From Pohlia nutans (Eukaryota; Streptophyta; Bryopsida; Bryales; Mniaceae), in assembly GCA_022496805.1 (NCBI GenBank), contig CM040106.1:6200001-6264000 (forward strand): DNA of 64,000 bases. The letters are read 5' to 3'. The notes beneath the pieces were generated by a model. The model did not search any database. It saw only the letters and a program-made list of their open reading frames with translations, and was not told the DNA's origin. A program made the position numbers and the translations under genes. Positions 12,420-23,373 of this stretch are shown here, one piece after another; position 1 is the first letter of the stretch, and every line of letters begins with the position of its first letter.

Positions 12420-13060
12420 TTTCACTTCATAGCCAATGTTCCTTTTAACTCCCAATTCAATGTCATATGATCCTAACTTTTTAATCTGTTACAAATCAAT
12501 GCTTTGTCACCTAGTAATTCAATGTTCAGTCACTTTATAAGTCAATGTCCTTTTATCCGACAATGCTCAACTCAATGAGTGATTGTCTTTAATCGGCAGG
12601 AAAGTCTCACATGTACGTCTTTGATTAGACCATGTTATATATACAATTTTAACTTGGTGGATTTTGTTGTTCATTAAAAAATCCTTCCATCCACCCTTTT
12701 CCAAACCCAAACACTAATTGTTTAAATGTATGATTGAACTCTTGCACTATGATCTTGCACTATGTTATGGTTAGCCTCTCAAAAGTGACATTTGCAGTGA
12801 ACAAGTCCCCATAATCTTGCATAGATTTGAATAGTATTTCTTACATAGCCAACGTGGTCATAGTTTTGTTTCCCAAAAGTGACATTTGTAGTGAACAACA
12901 GTATGATCCTATCTTTTTAATTTTTTTTTAAAATCAATGTCCTTTTATTTAGTAATTCAATGTCCTTTTGTACAACAAAGTCCAACCCAATCAGTATTTG
13001 TTTTTAATTGACAAGAATGTGTCACTTGTATGTTTCTATAAGATTTGAACACATCAAATG
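12420..13060. repeat. Diverged local duplication
   Basis: Segment 12465-12630 recurs with divergence at about 12900-13050 (shared words TATGATCCTA, TAATTCAATGT, AATGTCCTTTT). The phrase AAAAGTGACATTTG occurs at about 12782 and again at about 12876. No coding content. Confidence 0.6.
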
Positions 13061-13622
13061 TTCATTATTTTAAATTCTTGATGTTTTTCATACACCATCA
13101 GAATAAGAACAATGACTTTAGAAAATGTGTTGAATTTTTTGGCAAGTAGAGTCAATGTCAAATTATTTTCCCCCTTGCAAGAAAATGCAATAATGACAAA
13201 CTTTAAAAAAAATTATATAGTTTTTGAAAGTCATTGGATGAAAATCACTTGATGACCAAGAGAAAATGGTTGAAGTTAATATGCTACAAATTGAAGATAA
13301 TTTGAGATTTGTCCTTACTTTTCTATATAAGTCAATAAAAAATTTATGTCATGTAAGATGAAGTCCATTGTGCTATGATTTAGGACCAATGAAAATCTTT
13401 GAATACTGAGCTAACTCAATATTAGTTCATAGCCAATAGTGTAGTTGATTGGTAATTAAAGTAAATTGTTTGAATAGTAACTCAAATGTTTTCAAACTCC
13501 ATATCAACTTTAATGTTTCTTGAATAATATGCTATTTATAGAAATACTTACAATCATAATTGTGGTAGAAAATTTGAATATGAAATTTGAAAACATGTTT
13601 GCAAATTCCTCAACAACCATCT
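13061..13622. other. Non-coding DNA, nothing recognised
   Basis: AT-rich sequence between the local duplication and the MITE cluster. I see no gene, tandem repeat or element end here. Confidence 0.5.
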
Positions 13623-13625
13623 TAA

Positions 13626-13928
13626 GGGTCACTTCACACTATGGCCGTCCAAGTCAAGAGGCCGTGGGATTGAGAGTCCAAACTTTGTTGAGAGTCCAAA
13701 GAAATCTATTGAAAATAGGCAATAAAATATAATGTAAGACCCAAACTTCCTCTCGAGAGACCGTCACCTTGGTCAAAAAATGTTGCCATGTAAGCATTTT
13801 GAAGGTTCACGGACTTTGGACTTTGGCCTCAAGTGTGAACGGTCGAGAGACCAAAACCATGGTTTCTTGCAATTTGATTGGTAGAAATCGATGGCCTCTC
13901 GACCTTCGGCCATAGTATGAAGCAACCC
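13626..13928. mobile_element. PIF/Harbinger-type MITE (303 bp)
   Basis: Terminal inverted repeats GGGTCACTTCACACTATGG and its diverged complement at the right end, flanked by 3-bp TAA on both sides (13623-13625, 13929-13931). Three-base TWA duplications and a GG-starting TIR suit a PIF/Harbinger (Tourist-like) MITE. The right TAA is also the left TAA of the next element, so one inserted at the target duplication of the other. No coding content. Confidence 0.82.
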
Positions 13929-13931
13929 TAA

Positions 13932-14848
13932 GGCCCTCTTTACACTACATGCAAGAAGTCGTGGAGAAAACCTCACAAGGCTCATGGCTCATCCTTGACA
14001 AACCAATCTTTGAACTTGACGGCCTTTGGATATAGTGTAAAGTGAGAAGGGGCCACAAAATAAAGTGCCCATTTTTAAAATAAAGTTCTTATATATTTCT
14101 TAAAACATAAAAGATGATTGGTTGTGAGAATTTTGGCCAAATGGCCCCCGGATTTTGCGTTAGGCCCTCTTTACACTAGAGGCGAGGGGTTGTGTAAAAA
14201 GAAATTTCAGCCAATGGGATGCGTAGAAATCGAGAAGACCAAAGAAGGTCACTTTACACTTGAAATTTTCAGTCCAAAGGACAAAAGGAGGAGAAAATGA
14301 CATGGACAACACTTTTGTCTTTGGTGGCAAGAAAAATAGAAATTTTTGAAGGCCCCCAGATTTTTCGTCAAACCCACCTCAAGAGGTGGGTCTAACGCAA
14401 ATTCCGGAGGGCCGTCAAGCCAAAATTCTCACAACCAATCATTTTTTATTTTTTAAGAAATATGTAAGAGCTTTACTTTTTAAAACCGGTATTTTATTTT
14501 GTAGCCTCATCTCACTTTACACTATATCCAAAGGACGTCAAATTCAAAGTTTGGCTTCTCAAGAATGAGCCATGGCCTTTTTCCACGACTACTCGTTTCT
14601 AGTGTAAAGAGGGCCTTAGACCCACCTCTTGAGGTAGGCTTGATGCAAAATCCGGAGGGCCTGGAAAATGTGCACTTTTGTTGCCACGAATGACAAAAGA
14701 GTTGTCTATGTCATTTTCTCCTCCTTCTGTCCCTTGGACCGAAAATTTCGGGTGTAAAGTGACATTCTTTGGTCTTCTCGATTTCTAGGCCTCCCATTGG
14801 GGGAAATTTCTCTCTTCACGGCTTCTCACCTCTAGTGTAAAGAGGCCC
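13932..14848. mobile_element. Outer MITE copy, split by a nested copy of itself
   Basis: Ends GGCCCTCTTTACACTA (left) and TAGTGTAAAGAGG-CCC (right), flanked by TAA (13929-13931, 14849-14851). Without the inner insertion (14163-14615 plus one TTA) the element is about 461 bp. Its left arm is the reverse complement of the inner element's right arm, and its right arm of the inner left arm, so both are the same family in opposite orientation. Confidence 0.9.
14163..14615. mobile_element. Inner MITE copy, same family, inverted inside the outer copy
   Basis: Starts GGCCCTCTTTACACTAGAGG and ends TAGTGTAAAGAGGGCC, with TTA on both sides (14160-14162, 14616-14618) as target duplication. It carries an uninterrupted version of the outer copy's insertion site (around 14385-14405, CCACCTCAAGAGGTGG followed by GTCTAACGC), which supports the pre-insertion structure of the outer copy. 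453 bp, no coding capacity. Confidence 0.92.
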
Positions 14849-15161
14849 TAACATACAGTGGCTAGCATAAATAGTCGTACAGAGGAAGCTAATTGAAAGA
14901 ATTTGCTACCATTCTTACACATTACATCATAAAATTGAATGTAAAAGTGTATAAGAGCATATAGTTGCAACAAATATATAGTACAACTTTTGAAGTTGAA
15001 ATGTGAACCCAAAAAATTTAGTTTAATTCAAATACACAACTAAGATGTACAATTCTTTTTGCAAGAACTAGAAACATTGTGCATTACTTGTATAAAATGA
15101 AAGTACAAGCTACAAAATGACTTTACAACTCAAGAATGCAATGTCTAAGCAATCCAAATGA

Positions 15162-16187
15162 CTACCACCGAGTATAGCCACCTTTTGCTTTATAAACATC
15201 AGTAGCTCGTTGAGGCATAGAGCATATCAGCTTCCTAACAACATCAACTTCAATACTATACCAAATTTCTTGTACCTTCTCCCATAAATCACTCTTGCTA
15301 GTAGGTTTCCTCTCAGACCTTCTCATGTGACGATCTACTTCATTCCAAAGGTGTTCTATAGGATTGAGGTCGGGAGATTGTGGTGGATGCCAAATAAGCT
15401 TGAACTTCTGTGCAAGCAACCAATCTACAACATAATTTGCAGTATGCTTTGGATCATTATCGTGTTGAAAAATGACACTCTCTTCCTCTAAAGCTTGCAT
15501 GCGTATAGTCTCCATAAGTTCTGTCTCCAAAATCTCTCGATATATGTATCTATCCATCTTCCCTTCAATCAAATGAAGCTTACCAACTCCTTCCCAACTC
15601 ATGCAACCCCAAACCATTATACTTCCTCCCCCATGTTTAACTGTACATTGTACATGCTGCTCTAAAAGACTTTCTCCACTCTTTCTCCAACAATATTGCG
15701 GTCCATCTGAGCCAAAGAGGTTGAATTTTGACTCATCAGAGAAGATGACAAAACCCCAATCTTCCCAAGTGAAACGATTACACTTCTTTGCCTATTGAAA
15801 ACGTCGTGCTTGATGCTTCTTAGTCAAAAGTGGCTTCTTGACCTTCACACGTACTTGCAGGCCTTGCCTCTGAAGACTCCTTCTAACTGTATCATCACTC
15901 AATTGCATGCCCATAGACCTTAACTCTCTTCCTATAGCTACAGCAGTACTAGTACTTTGATTGTTTAACTTCCTCACAATATCACGATCATCGCGCTCAT
16001 CAAGAAGTTGAGGTCTACCAGGTGAAATTTTGTCTTTCACACTCCCTCTCTCACCAAATCTTCGTACTATATCACTGCAAGTACTTCGAGGAACACCCAA
16101 CAGTGTTGAAATTTGACCATAGGAACTACCTCGCTTGTGCATCTCCAAAACCGTCTTCCTCTCACTCTCGCATCTCCAAGGAGCCAT
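15162..16187 (-). pseudogene. Tc1-like DD34E transposase, one internal stop
   Basis: Transposase that cuts and pastes the element at TA sites. The N-terminal part (16187-15795) has paired-type helix-turn-helix segments (GQISTLLGVPRSTCSDIVRR; SPGRPQLLDERDDRDIV). The catalytic part has VIFSDESKFNLFGSDGPQY with the first Asp, HGGGSIMVWGCMSWEGVG, FQHDNDPKHTANYV with the second Asp and SPDLNPIEHLW with the Glu; I count 34 residues between them (DD34E). About 341 codons, normal length for Tc1. A single TAG at 15792-15794 lies in an alignable position (ARRFQ-stop-AKKCNRFTWEDW). No frameshift is seen. Plants usually carry mariner-like DD39D enzymes, so the DD34E type is unusual here. Confidence 0.95.
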
Positions 16188-16268
16188 TATGAGTCACTGG
16201 AAACCTCTCTCGAACTCTGAAAGTTGTTGCACATGAAATCTTGAAAGCAATGTTAGCATTGAGATGGT

Positions 16269-16313
16269 GGTGGTGTGCACAACTTGTGTACATATTAAGT
16301 TGTACACACCACC
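16269..16313. repeat. Inverted repeat inside the Tc1 element
   Basis: 17-bp arms (GGTGGTGTGCACAACTT and its complement with one mismatch) separated by 11 bases, between the transposase start and the right TIR. It could be a subterminal transposase site or an RNA hairpin in the leader; function unknown. Confidence 0.75.
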
Positions 16314-16497
16314 TGCAGATATTTCGTTTTGGAGAGCTTCCATGTGACTAATTTCGAAAGATATGCTGCTAATTAGATGCCATGTGTTCTTTGTCATTAA
16401 TGCAAACCAAAAAATCCCCTACAGATTGACTTTTGGATCGCTGCTCTTTCTATTTCGGGAATATCACTCGCTGTTCGAACACTTGTGCTGACCACTG

Positions 16498-17970
16498 TAA
16501 TTGTGGTGTTTTTAGGGTTCATGATGAGACGTAATGTAGTTGAGAGTCTCAATTTCGTGTGGCAGTGAACTTTGCGCTTCTTGCAAGCGGTCGTGAATGT
16601 GTAGAGAGAGAGAGAGGGATAGGGTTTGTTTTTGTCGAGTTTGCTGGTGACGTTGCTAATTCGTTTCTCTCGATATGCGTTTCCAATGACCACATTCGCG
16701 CGCTAAAGCTACAGTGTCGGTATTTTTGAATTGCCGGTAAGAGCTGAATGGTGTTTTGGATTATACTCTGTTGCAGCTTTGTCTGTGGCCTTTGCAAGTA
16801 ATCACCGAACGGATTTTCAATTCACTGGTTGTTGTTTCTGTAGAAGGCAACTCAAAGTAGTACGTACAGCTGATTTATATTGTCTTGAGCTAAATAACTA
16901 TCGAAATTGGTGATTGTGTTCTTTTGCCCATTCTCACGCTTGACAATTTGTTTGTTCAGAAAAAACGAAATGCATTCAGTTGTGGTTTCAGACTGGCGGG
17001 CAGCGTCGGCGCCTGATGCCATCACCGCGAGCACCTCGTATTCTACAAACTGTTTGGGGCCTCCTTCTATTTCAACTCGTCAGCAAAGACATGCATCCAA
17101 AGCTTGTGGACGTTCTTTACGAATCAGAGCCTGCGCCTGTGGAAACTGGCAACGGATCGACCTTGTGCATAAAGCTGTAAGTTCCACAATTTCAGGCTTG
17201 GCCTCTTTCAGGTTGAAAGCTGAAGATTCTTTGAAATTCTTAGCGAGCCATAAAGACCGTCGGAGCATAAAGATGACAGAGGCTCATTTTCTTATGTTGG
17301 ACATACACCTTTGCGGGCGGAAAGAAAGATTTGTCAGTGAGCTTGTTGATTAAATTGCCTTGTGGTGTACGATTAAGGTGGTGATCACAGGTGAGCACTC
17401 GCTCGGAAGGCAATGCTTGATACCTAGTTTGTTACATTCTCCCCAAAGTAGCAGCACGTGAGCTTGGTTGGCTGAATTCCGAACCCTGACCCTAGTATAT
17501 TGATAGGAAGGTCGAAAACTATATTGAAAAGACACCAAATTGACATCATATATTGTTTTAGCACAGTTTCAACGCTGGTCTTTGCATTAAAACAAAGAAA
17601 GCCTATTGTTATATAGCAAAGCCTATTGTTTCAGTAATGTTTCCAAATTTGAGATGGTGTGCTTGGGCTCTGCTACTAGTGTGCAGTTTTTGAATCACTG
17701 TTGGGCGTTTTGTGAGCAGGATGTGCGTGCGAACACACTGTTCAAGTCTCCATGGCCTGGCTACCCTTTGTTATCCGTGCTCTTGTGCTCTCATGGAGGA
17801 CGCAGTGGAAAAATTAGGTGTTTATCGACATCGTCGGTTTGGAGAAGATCATCATCCACGCGTGCCGAAGCTCCAGGTGTGAGACAGGCTCTCGTGGAAT
17901 GAGGTGGATGGGATTTGTCTTCCCCGCAGAGAACGAGACTGACATGAAGTGTGTGTTGCACTTGCCTCAG
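16498..17970 (+). other. Region upstream of the PPR gene, possible 5' exons
   Basis: Contains plausible exon-like pieces on the plus strand. One at about 17040-17166 reads LFQLVSKDMHPKLVDVLYES and ends in a good donor (GCT then GTAAGT at 17180). Another acceptor-like site is CTTCCCCGCAG ending near 17929. These could be leader exons encoding the N-terminal part of an OSB-like protein, but I cannot assemble a continuous frame. A CT-rich AGAGAGAGAGAGG run is near 16602. Confidence 0.4.
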
Positions 17971-20900
17971 ACAAAGCTCAGCGGACTGAGGAACTTTGGG
18001 AAGAGTACTTTGCGGATCCTTCCCAGTGGTGGGACAACAGAAGAGTTGACTAGGTATCCCAGGACTGCCAGTGGGTTGATGCTAGAAACTGGATGTAAGC
18101 CTTGGATCAGACACGTGAGGTGGATATTTCTTAGCTGTACAAGGATGCGGGCACAAGGCAAGCTGTATAGGTATTGTGCTTTGCGTACTTTGGAGTGGAG
18201 TCTGATCACTGTAGTGTTGAAAACAATGTCATCCTTGATTTTTGAGCATTGGGTGCAGATTAACCGGACTTTAATATGCGTCACATGTTGCATATTTGAT
18301 GGTGGGTTGTGGTGCCTACAGAGGAACCCCAGATCACCTGACTTCATACAGAAGATGAAAGGAGAAGCACTGTGGGTAGATGGCTGGAAAACGCCACCTT
18401 GGGTGAAGGCAAGACTCAAATCGGTCACTCAGGGCACATCATATTCTCATGCTGTTGGTAGTAAGCAGATTCGGAGCACAAGTACCATGAGTGAAGCGCT
18501 TGCTGTTATGGAGAATCTACTCCAACAAGGCACCACTATAGACTCGTACATGTATGTTGAAGTTTTGAAGCGGTGCTTGAAGCAGAAAGACCTTATGGCG
18601 GCCAAGCAGGCTCATGACTGCATCATCAAGAGTGGAATGGAGCAAAATGTATATGTGGCAAACAACCTTTTGAGAGTGTACATCAGATGTGGGAGGCTGC
18701 AGGATGCACGCCGAATGTTTGATAAACTTGTGAAGAAGGATGTTTATAGTTGAACCATCATGGTTGGAGGTTATGCTCAGCACAATTGTGCTAAGGATGC
18801 ACTGGAAGTTTTCAATCAAATGTGCCAAGAAGGTGTGCAGCCAAATGAAGTTACTTACTTGAGCATCCTGAAGGCATTTGCCAGTCCAGCAGCTTTGAAA
18901 TGGGGCAAAGAACTTCACGCGCTCATCAGACACGATGGCCTTGAATCAAATGTGCGTGTAGGGACTGCGCTTGTTTGCATGTATGTGTAGAGTGGCAGTA
19001 TCAATGATGCCCTACGATTTTTTGACAGAATGGAGGAACGTGATGTCATCACATGGAGCGTGATGATTGGTGGACTTGCAGACCATGGACGTGGGCATAA
19101 GGCATATGAATGTTTCCTTCAAATGCGAAGAGAGGGCTGTGTACCGGACGCAATCACGTATATGAGCATTTTGAATACATGTGCAAGTGCGGGTGGTTTA
19201 GAGTGGGAGAAGGACGTGCACAGCCATATTCTGGCAGATGGATTGGAGTCGGATTTGCGTGTAGCAAATGCGATTATTCACATGTACGCAAAGAGTGGCT
19301 GCATCGATGATGCCCTTCGAGTCTTTGACAGAATGGAGGAACGTGATGTCGTCACCTGGAACGTGATGATTGGTGGACTTGCAGGCCATGGACGTGGGCA
19401 TGAGGCATATGAATGTTTCCTTCAAATGCGCAGAGAGGGCTGTATACCAGACGCAATCACGTATGTGAGCATTTTGAATGCATGTGCAAGTGCGGGTGCT
19501 TTAGAGTGGGTGAAGGACTTGCACAGCTATATCTTGGCAGATGGATTGGAGTCTGATTTGCGGGTGGCAAGTGCACTTGTTCACATGTACGCAAAGAGTG
19601 GCAGCATCGATGATGCCCTTCGAGTGTTTGACAGAATGGAGGAACGCGATGTCATCACTTGGAACGTGATGATTGGTGACCTTGCAGACCATGGACGTGG
19701 ACATGAGGCATATGAATGTTTCCTTCAAATGCGAAGAGAAGGCTGTGTACCAGACGCAATTACATATATGGACATTTTGAATGCATGTGCAAGTGGGGGT
19801 GCTTTAGAGTGGGTAAAGGACGTGCACAGCCATATCCTGGCAGATGGATTGGAGTTGGATTTGCGCATGGCGAGTGCACTTGTTCATATGTATGCAAAGA
19901 GTGGCAGCATCGATGATGCCCTTCGAGTCTTTGACAGAATGGAGGAACGTGATGTCGTCACCTGGAACGTGATGATTGGTGGACTTGCAGGCCATGGACG
20001 TGGGCAGGAGGCATATGAATGTTTCCTTCAAATGCGAAGAAAGGGCTGTGTACCAGACCCAATCACGTATGTGAGCATTTTGAATGCATGTGCAAGTGCG
20101 GATGGTTTAGAGTGGGTGAAGGACGTGCACAGCCATATCCTGGCAGATGGATTGGAGTCTGATTTACGGGTGGGAAATGCACTTGTTCACATGTACGCAA
20201 AGAGTGGCAGCATCGATGATGCCCTTCGAGTGTTTGACAGAATAGAGGAACGCGATGTCATCACTTGGAATGTGATGATTGGTGGACTTGCAGACCATGG
20301 ATGTGGACATGAGGCATATGAATATTTCCTTAAAATGCGAAGTGAGGGCTGCGTACCAGACGTAATCACATATATGAGCATTTTGAATGCATGTGCAAGT
20401 GCAGGGGGTTTAGAGTGGGTGAAGGATGTGCACAGCCATATTCTGGCAGATGGATTGGAGTTGGATTTGCGTGTGGCTAGTGCGCTTGTTCACATGTATG
20501 CCAAGAGTGGCAGCATCGATGCTGCCCTTCGAGTCTTTGACAGAATGGAGGAACGTGGTGTGGTGACATGGAGCGTGATGATTGATGGACTTGCAGACCA
20601 TGGATGTGGACTTGAAGCCCTGGAAGTCTTGAGAAGAATGATTGCTGATGGTGTTGAACATATTGATTACTCATTTGTGGCAGTGTTGTCGGCCTGTAGT
20701 CATGCAGGCCTTGTTGATGAAGGCCGTCGGCTCTTTCGGTTTATGATGCAAGATTATGGCATGGAACCTAGTATGACTCATTATGGTTGCATGGTGGATC
20801 TTCTTGGGCGGGCAGGAAACTTAGAGGAAGCAAAGCTCTTTATTGATTACATGCCAGTTGAAGCAGGTGCAGCTACTTGGGGAGCTTTGCTTGGTGCTTG

Positions 20901-21481
20901 CAGAAGTTATGGTAATGTGGAGTTGGGCGAACTTGCTGCTAAAGAGATTACTAAGTTGGAACCGGAGGATGCCTCTCCATACGTGCTGCTCTCAAACATC
21001 TATGCTGCAGCTGGCCAGTGGGATCTGGTATCCTCTGTACGGTGTATGATGGGGGAAAGAGGTATTCACAAGAAGCCAGGGGTAAGCTGGATTGAGCTTA
21101 ATAATAAGATTCATCGCTTTGTCGCAGGAGATACGTCTCACCCAGAAGTTGAGGATATCTATGCAGTGCTGAATAACTTGATCAAAAAGTTAAAGGCTGA
21201 AGGGTACATTCCTGATACTCGGCTTGTCTTGCGCAATATTGATGAGGAGGACAAAGAACTTGCTCTTTGCTCTCACAGTGAAAAGCTAGCTATTGCTTAT
21301 GGAATGATGCACACCTCTCGCGGAAAGCCAATTCGTGTGTACAAGAATCTTCGGGTGTTCAGATTGCCATACAGCAACCAAGTTCATCTCTAAGGTGACT
21401 GGACAGGAGATCGTGGCCAGTGATGCCAATCGCTTTCACCAATTCAAAGATGGCGTCTGCTCTTGTGGGGATTATTGGTAA
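17971..21481 (+). pseudogene. PPR-DYW protein gene with upstream PDF motif, disrupted
   Basis: PLS-class pentatricopeptide protein of the organellar RNA-editing type. A first exon (17971-18053) reads ELWEEYFADPSQWWDNR. After a GT-AG intron (18054-18321) comes RNPRSPDF, GEALWVDGW and PPWVKARL. Together these form a PDF motif known from organellar single-strand binding (OSB) proteins. The same frame continues into PPR repeats (18487-20700), then E/E+ motifs with the PG box (KKPGVSWIEL) and a DYW domain with HSEKLAIA, CSDCH and terminal CGDYW. Lesions: TAG at 18051-18053 in the PDF motif, TGA at 18751 (expected Trp), TAG at 18988 (expected Lys in MYAKSGS) and a frameshift near 21357 just before CSDCH. 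The DYW end remains intact after the shift, with TAA at 21479. Either a recent pseudogene or consensus errors. Start codon not determined. Confidence 0.88.
19030..20640 (+). repeat. Tandem 303-bp PLS triplets within the PPR gene
   Basis: The segment beginning ATGGAGGAACGTGATGTC recurs at 19030, 19333, 19636, 19939, 20242 and 20545, exactly 303 bp (101 codons, one P-L-S triplet) apart, with few differences between copies. Each encodes motifs like WNVMIGGLADHGRGHEAYE, ILNACASAGALEWVKDLH and ALVHMYAKSGSIDDALRVF. The exact period and high similarity indicate recent unequal crossing-over or conversion. Confidence 0.95.
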
Positions 21482-21818
21482 TGGGGTTGGAAATTTTTAG
21501 ACTGAAAGTTGTTGGGAGATATGCAAGATGTTGAAAGTGCGGCAATGGTATTAGTTACACGGTTTGCATGTTGGCATTTTGAACCTCTTGGTCTTTATTA
21601 ATCTTTGCCGTGCATGCGTTCATATAATGGACGATGAACAAATTTCAACTTTTCTCTTTACTACATCCTTCACGATTTTCAAATTTCTCTTGGTTTTTGT
21701 GCTAGTTGACTATCATTTGTATGGTATGGATCTTCAAATGAATATATTGTGATTTTTTGTAAACTTCACAATTGGTTTATGTCAAGTTTTATTCTTAGTT
21801 CATAAAGTGAGACCTTAA

Positions 21819-22394
21819 CCCCTAAAAGACCGGGGTGGGGGTGTTGAACTTAGCTCTTGTTTTCTTGACTAGCTCTTGTAGCAAGCTCAATTCCTCATTG
21901 GTGTGGGGTAATTTTGACGATCGGCACCGTTGAAGTTAAAGAAGACTTACGTAACTTTTTTATGAAAAAAAGATCAACTAAATCGCATAATTTTTGAGAA
22001 AATGCCACCGTTGAGAAGATTGATGGAACTTGTTTGGGGTATTTTGTACAGAGGTTGAAATCAAATTGTTCTAAAATGCTCCAAAAATTCTGAAATTTTT
22101 ACTGTGAGTAGAAATCATCATTTTAAAATGTGCAAAAAATTTCAAGTGATTTGGAGGAGTGAGGAAGAAGATATGAGGGACTGAAGTGACGCCTAGATAC
22201 CCACCGTGTAACTCAAAAAATCACCAAAAACCGTTCATTTGATGATTTTCCGATTGAGAAGTACCTACATATTCGGCTCTCAAAAAGAACCAGGGTCTCT
22301 TTGTTGATCATTCTATAATTCAAAGCCCAAGAACCCAAATTTTTTTACTTTCTAGTTCCAAAAGCCACGTGGGGGCCTTACGGTCTTTTAGGGG
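21819..22394. mobile_element. Non-autonomous TTAA-flanked element (576 bp)
   Basis: Left end CCCCTAAAAGACCG and right end CGGTCTTTTAGGGG are perfect inverted complements, with TTAA on both sides (21815-21818, 22395-22398). No coding capacity. Same size class and CCCCTA start as the elements at 11827 and 43111, but I do not see shared internal sequence, so it may be a separate subfamily. It lies about 340 bp past the PPR stop codon. Confidence 0.85.
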
Positions 22395-22639
22395 TTAAAT
22401 ATAATTTTCCATAATAAGTAGAATCAAATAATGAAACTATACTGTCTCCAAGTGCATGTTATTCCGATTTCATTACAATATTTTTTAGTTCATCTGTGTT
22501 AATTTGGGATTTTTAATTGAATTTCAAGAGAGAGATTTTCAAAATTAATTTTAAAATATTAAAAAAAATATGATGAATCCAACCGTATAAATGTGATCTT
22601 CACAGGGACATTTATAACTTTTCTTTGTACATAAATTCC

Positions 22640-22694
22640 ATATATATATATATATATATATATACATAAATTCCATATATAGATAGATAGATAG
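22640..22694. repeat. AT and GATA microsatellites
   Basis: A run of about twelve TA dinucleotides (22640-22664) followed by a short copy of the flanking CATAAATTCCATATAT and four GATA units (22680-22694). Confidence 0.9.
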
Positions 22695-22941
22695 AAACTC
22701 CGGTCCTTTTATAGGGCCGTCGTGAATATAGTGTCTGTTCGTTTGGTTAATGAGCCAATGCCCACCAGACAAAGGGCCATTAAGACCAAACTACTCACCC
22801 CGTTCGGGAATAGACACTTTTGGAACTACTAACAAATGAAGGATTATTTTAAAAGGATGTCATGAATACATGTGATTCCATGGTCTAGTAAAGAGTGCAC
22901 CCCCAAATACATGGAGCCTCAGTTGTGACCCCATTCTAGTT

Positions 22942-23373
22942 GTGTGTATGGGTATTTTGTATGCGGTTGCTGCATCGTGTGAAGTTGGATGCAACCGTGT
23001 CAAACTACGAAAACGACGTAAAACATATGTTGCAAACTGTGAGTTTCACATCTTCAAGCTCATGGAGGAGGGAAGGCTTTTGGATGGCTCCTGGAAGCAT
23101 GTGGTCACAATTTCTGTGGTGCTATGTAGTGTCAAAGAGGATGTTGTAGATTTTTGGGACGCCTGTAAGCACATTTGGTGTGTGGCAAGGTCCAACACAA
23201 TCTGTTTAGCATGGACTATTGGAAATCATCGTGATGATTATTTACATGTCAATTATTTGGAGTATGATGTGGTATCTAGTGTCCATACGACATATAGTGT
23301 TAGAGCTCATCATGGAGGGTTTGCTCCTCAATGTAATATGGCATATAGTCCTTGTTTGGACTTAGAACCCTAG
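22942..23373 (+). CDS. Unrecognised open frame, 143 codons
   Basis: The longest open frame between the TTAA element and the 25-kb inverted repeats. It begins MCMGILYAVAASCEVGC and contains FHIFKLMEEGRLLDGSW and ICLAWTIGNHRDDYL. I recognise no family, signal peptide or membrane span. A competing start in another frame overlaps its first third. It may be a chance frame or a remnant of a longer gene; there are no homologous copies elsewhere in the window. Confidence 0.25.
   Translation: MCMGILYAVAASCEVGCNRVKLRKRRKTYVANCEFHIFKLMEEGRLLDGSWKHVVTISVVLCSVKEDVVDFWDACKHIWCVARSNTICLAWTIGNHRDDYLHVNYLEYDVVSSVHTTYSVRAHHGGFAPQCNMAYSPCLDLEP

Larger units (their letters stand above)
14856..16497 (-). mobile_element. 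Complete Tc1-type DNA transposon (1642 bp, TA duplication)
   Basis: The left end CAGTGGCTAGCATAAATAG and the right end (complement CAGTGGTCAGCACAAGTG) are inverted repeats with about 20 of 27 positions matching, and TA flanks both ends (14854-14855, 16498-16499). Inside is one minus-strand transposase. End sequence, TA target, total length and the DD34E transposase all fit Tc1-like elements. It sits 4 bp beyond the nested MITE. The TIRs have diverged and the transposase has one stop, so it is not a very recent arrival. Confidence 0.93.

Noticed and set aside
19110..19916. Repeated small frames on both strands within the PPR repeats
   Set aside because: Shadows of the 303-bp repeated coding unit, recurring at the same period.
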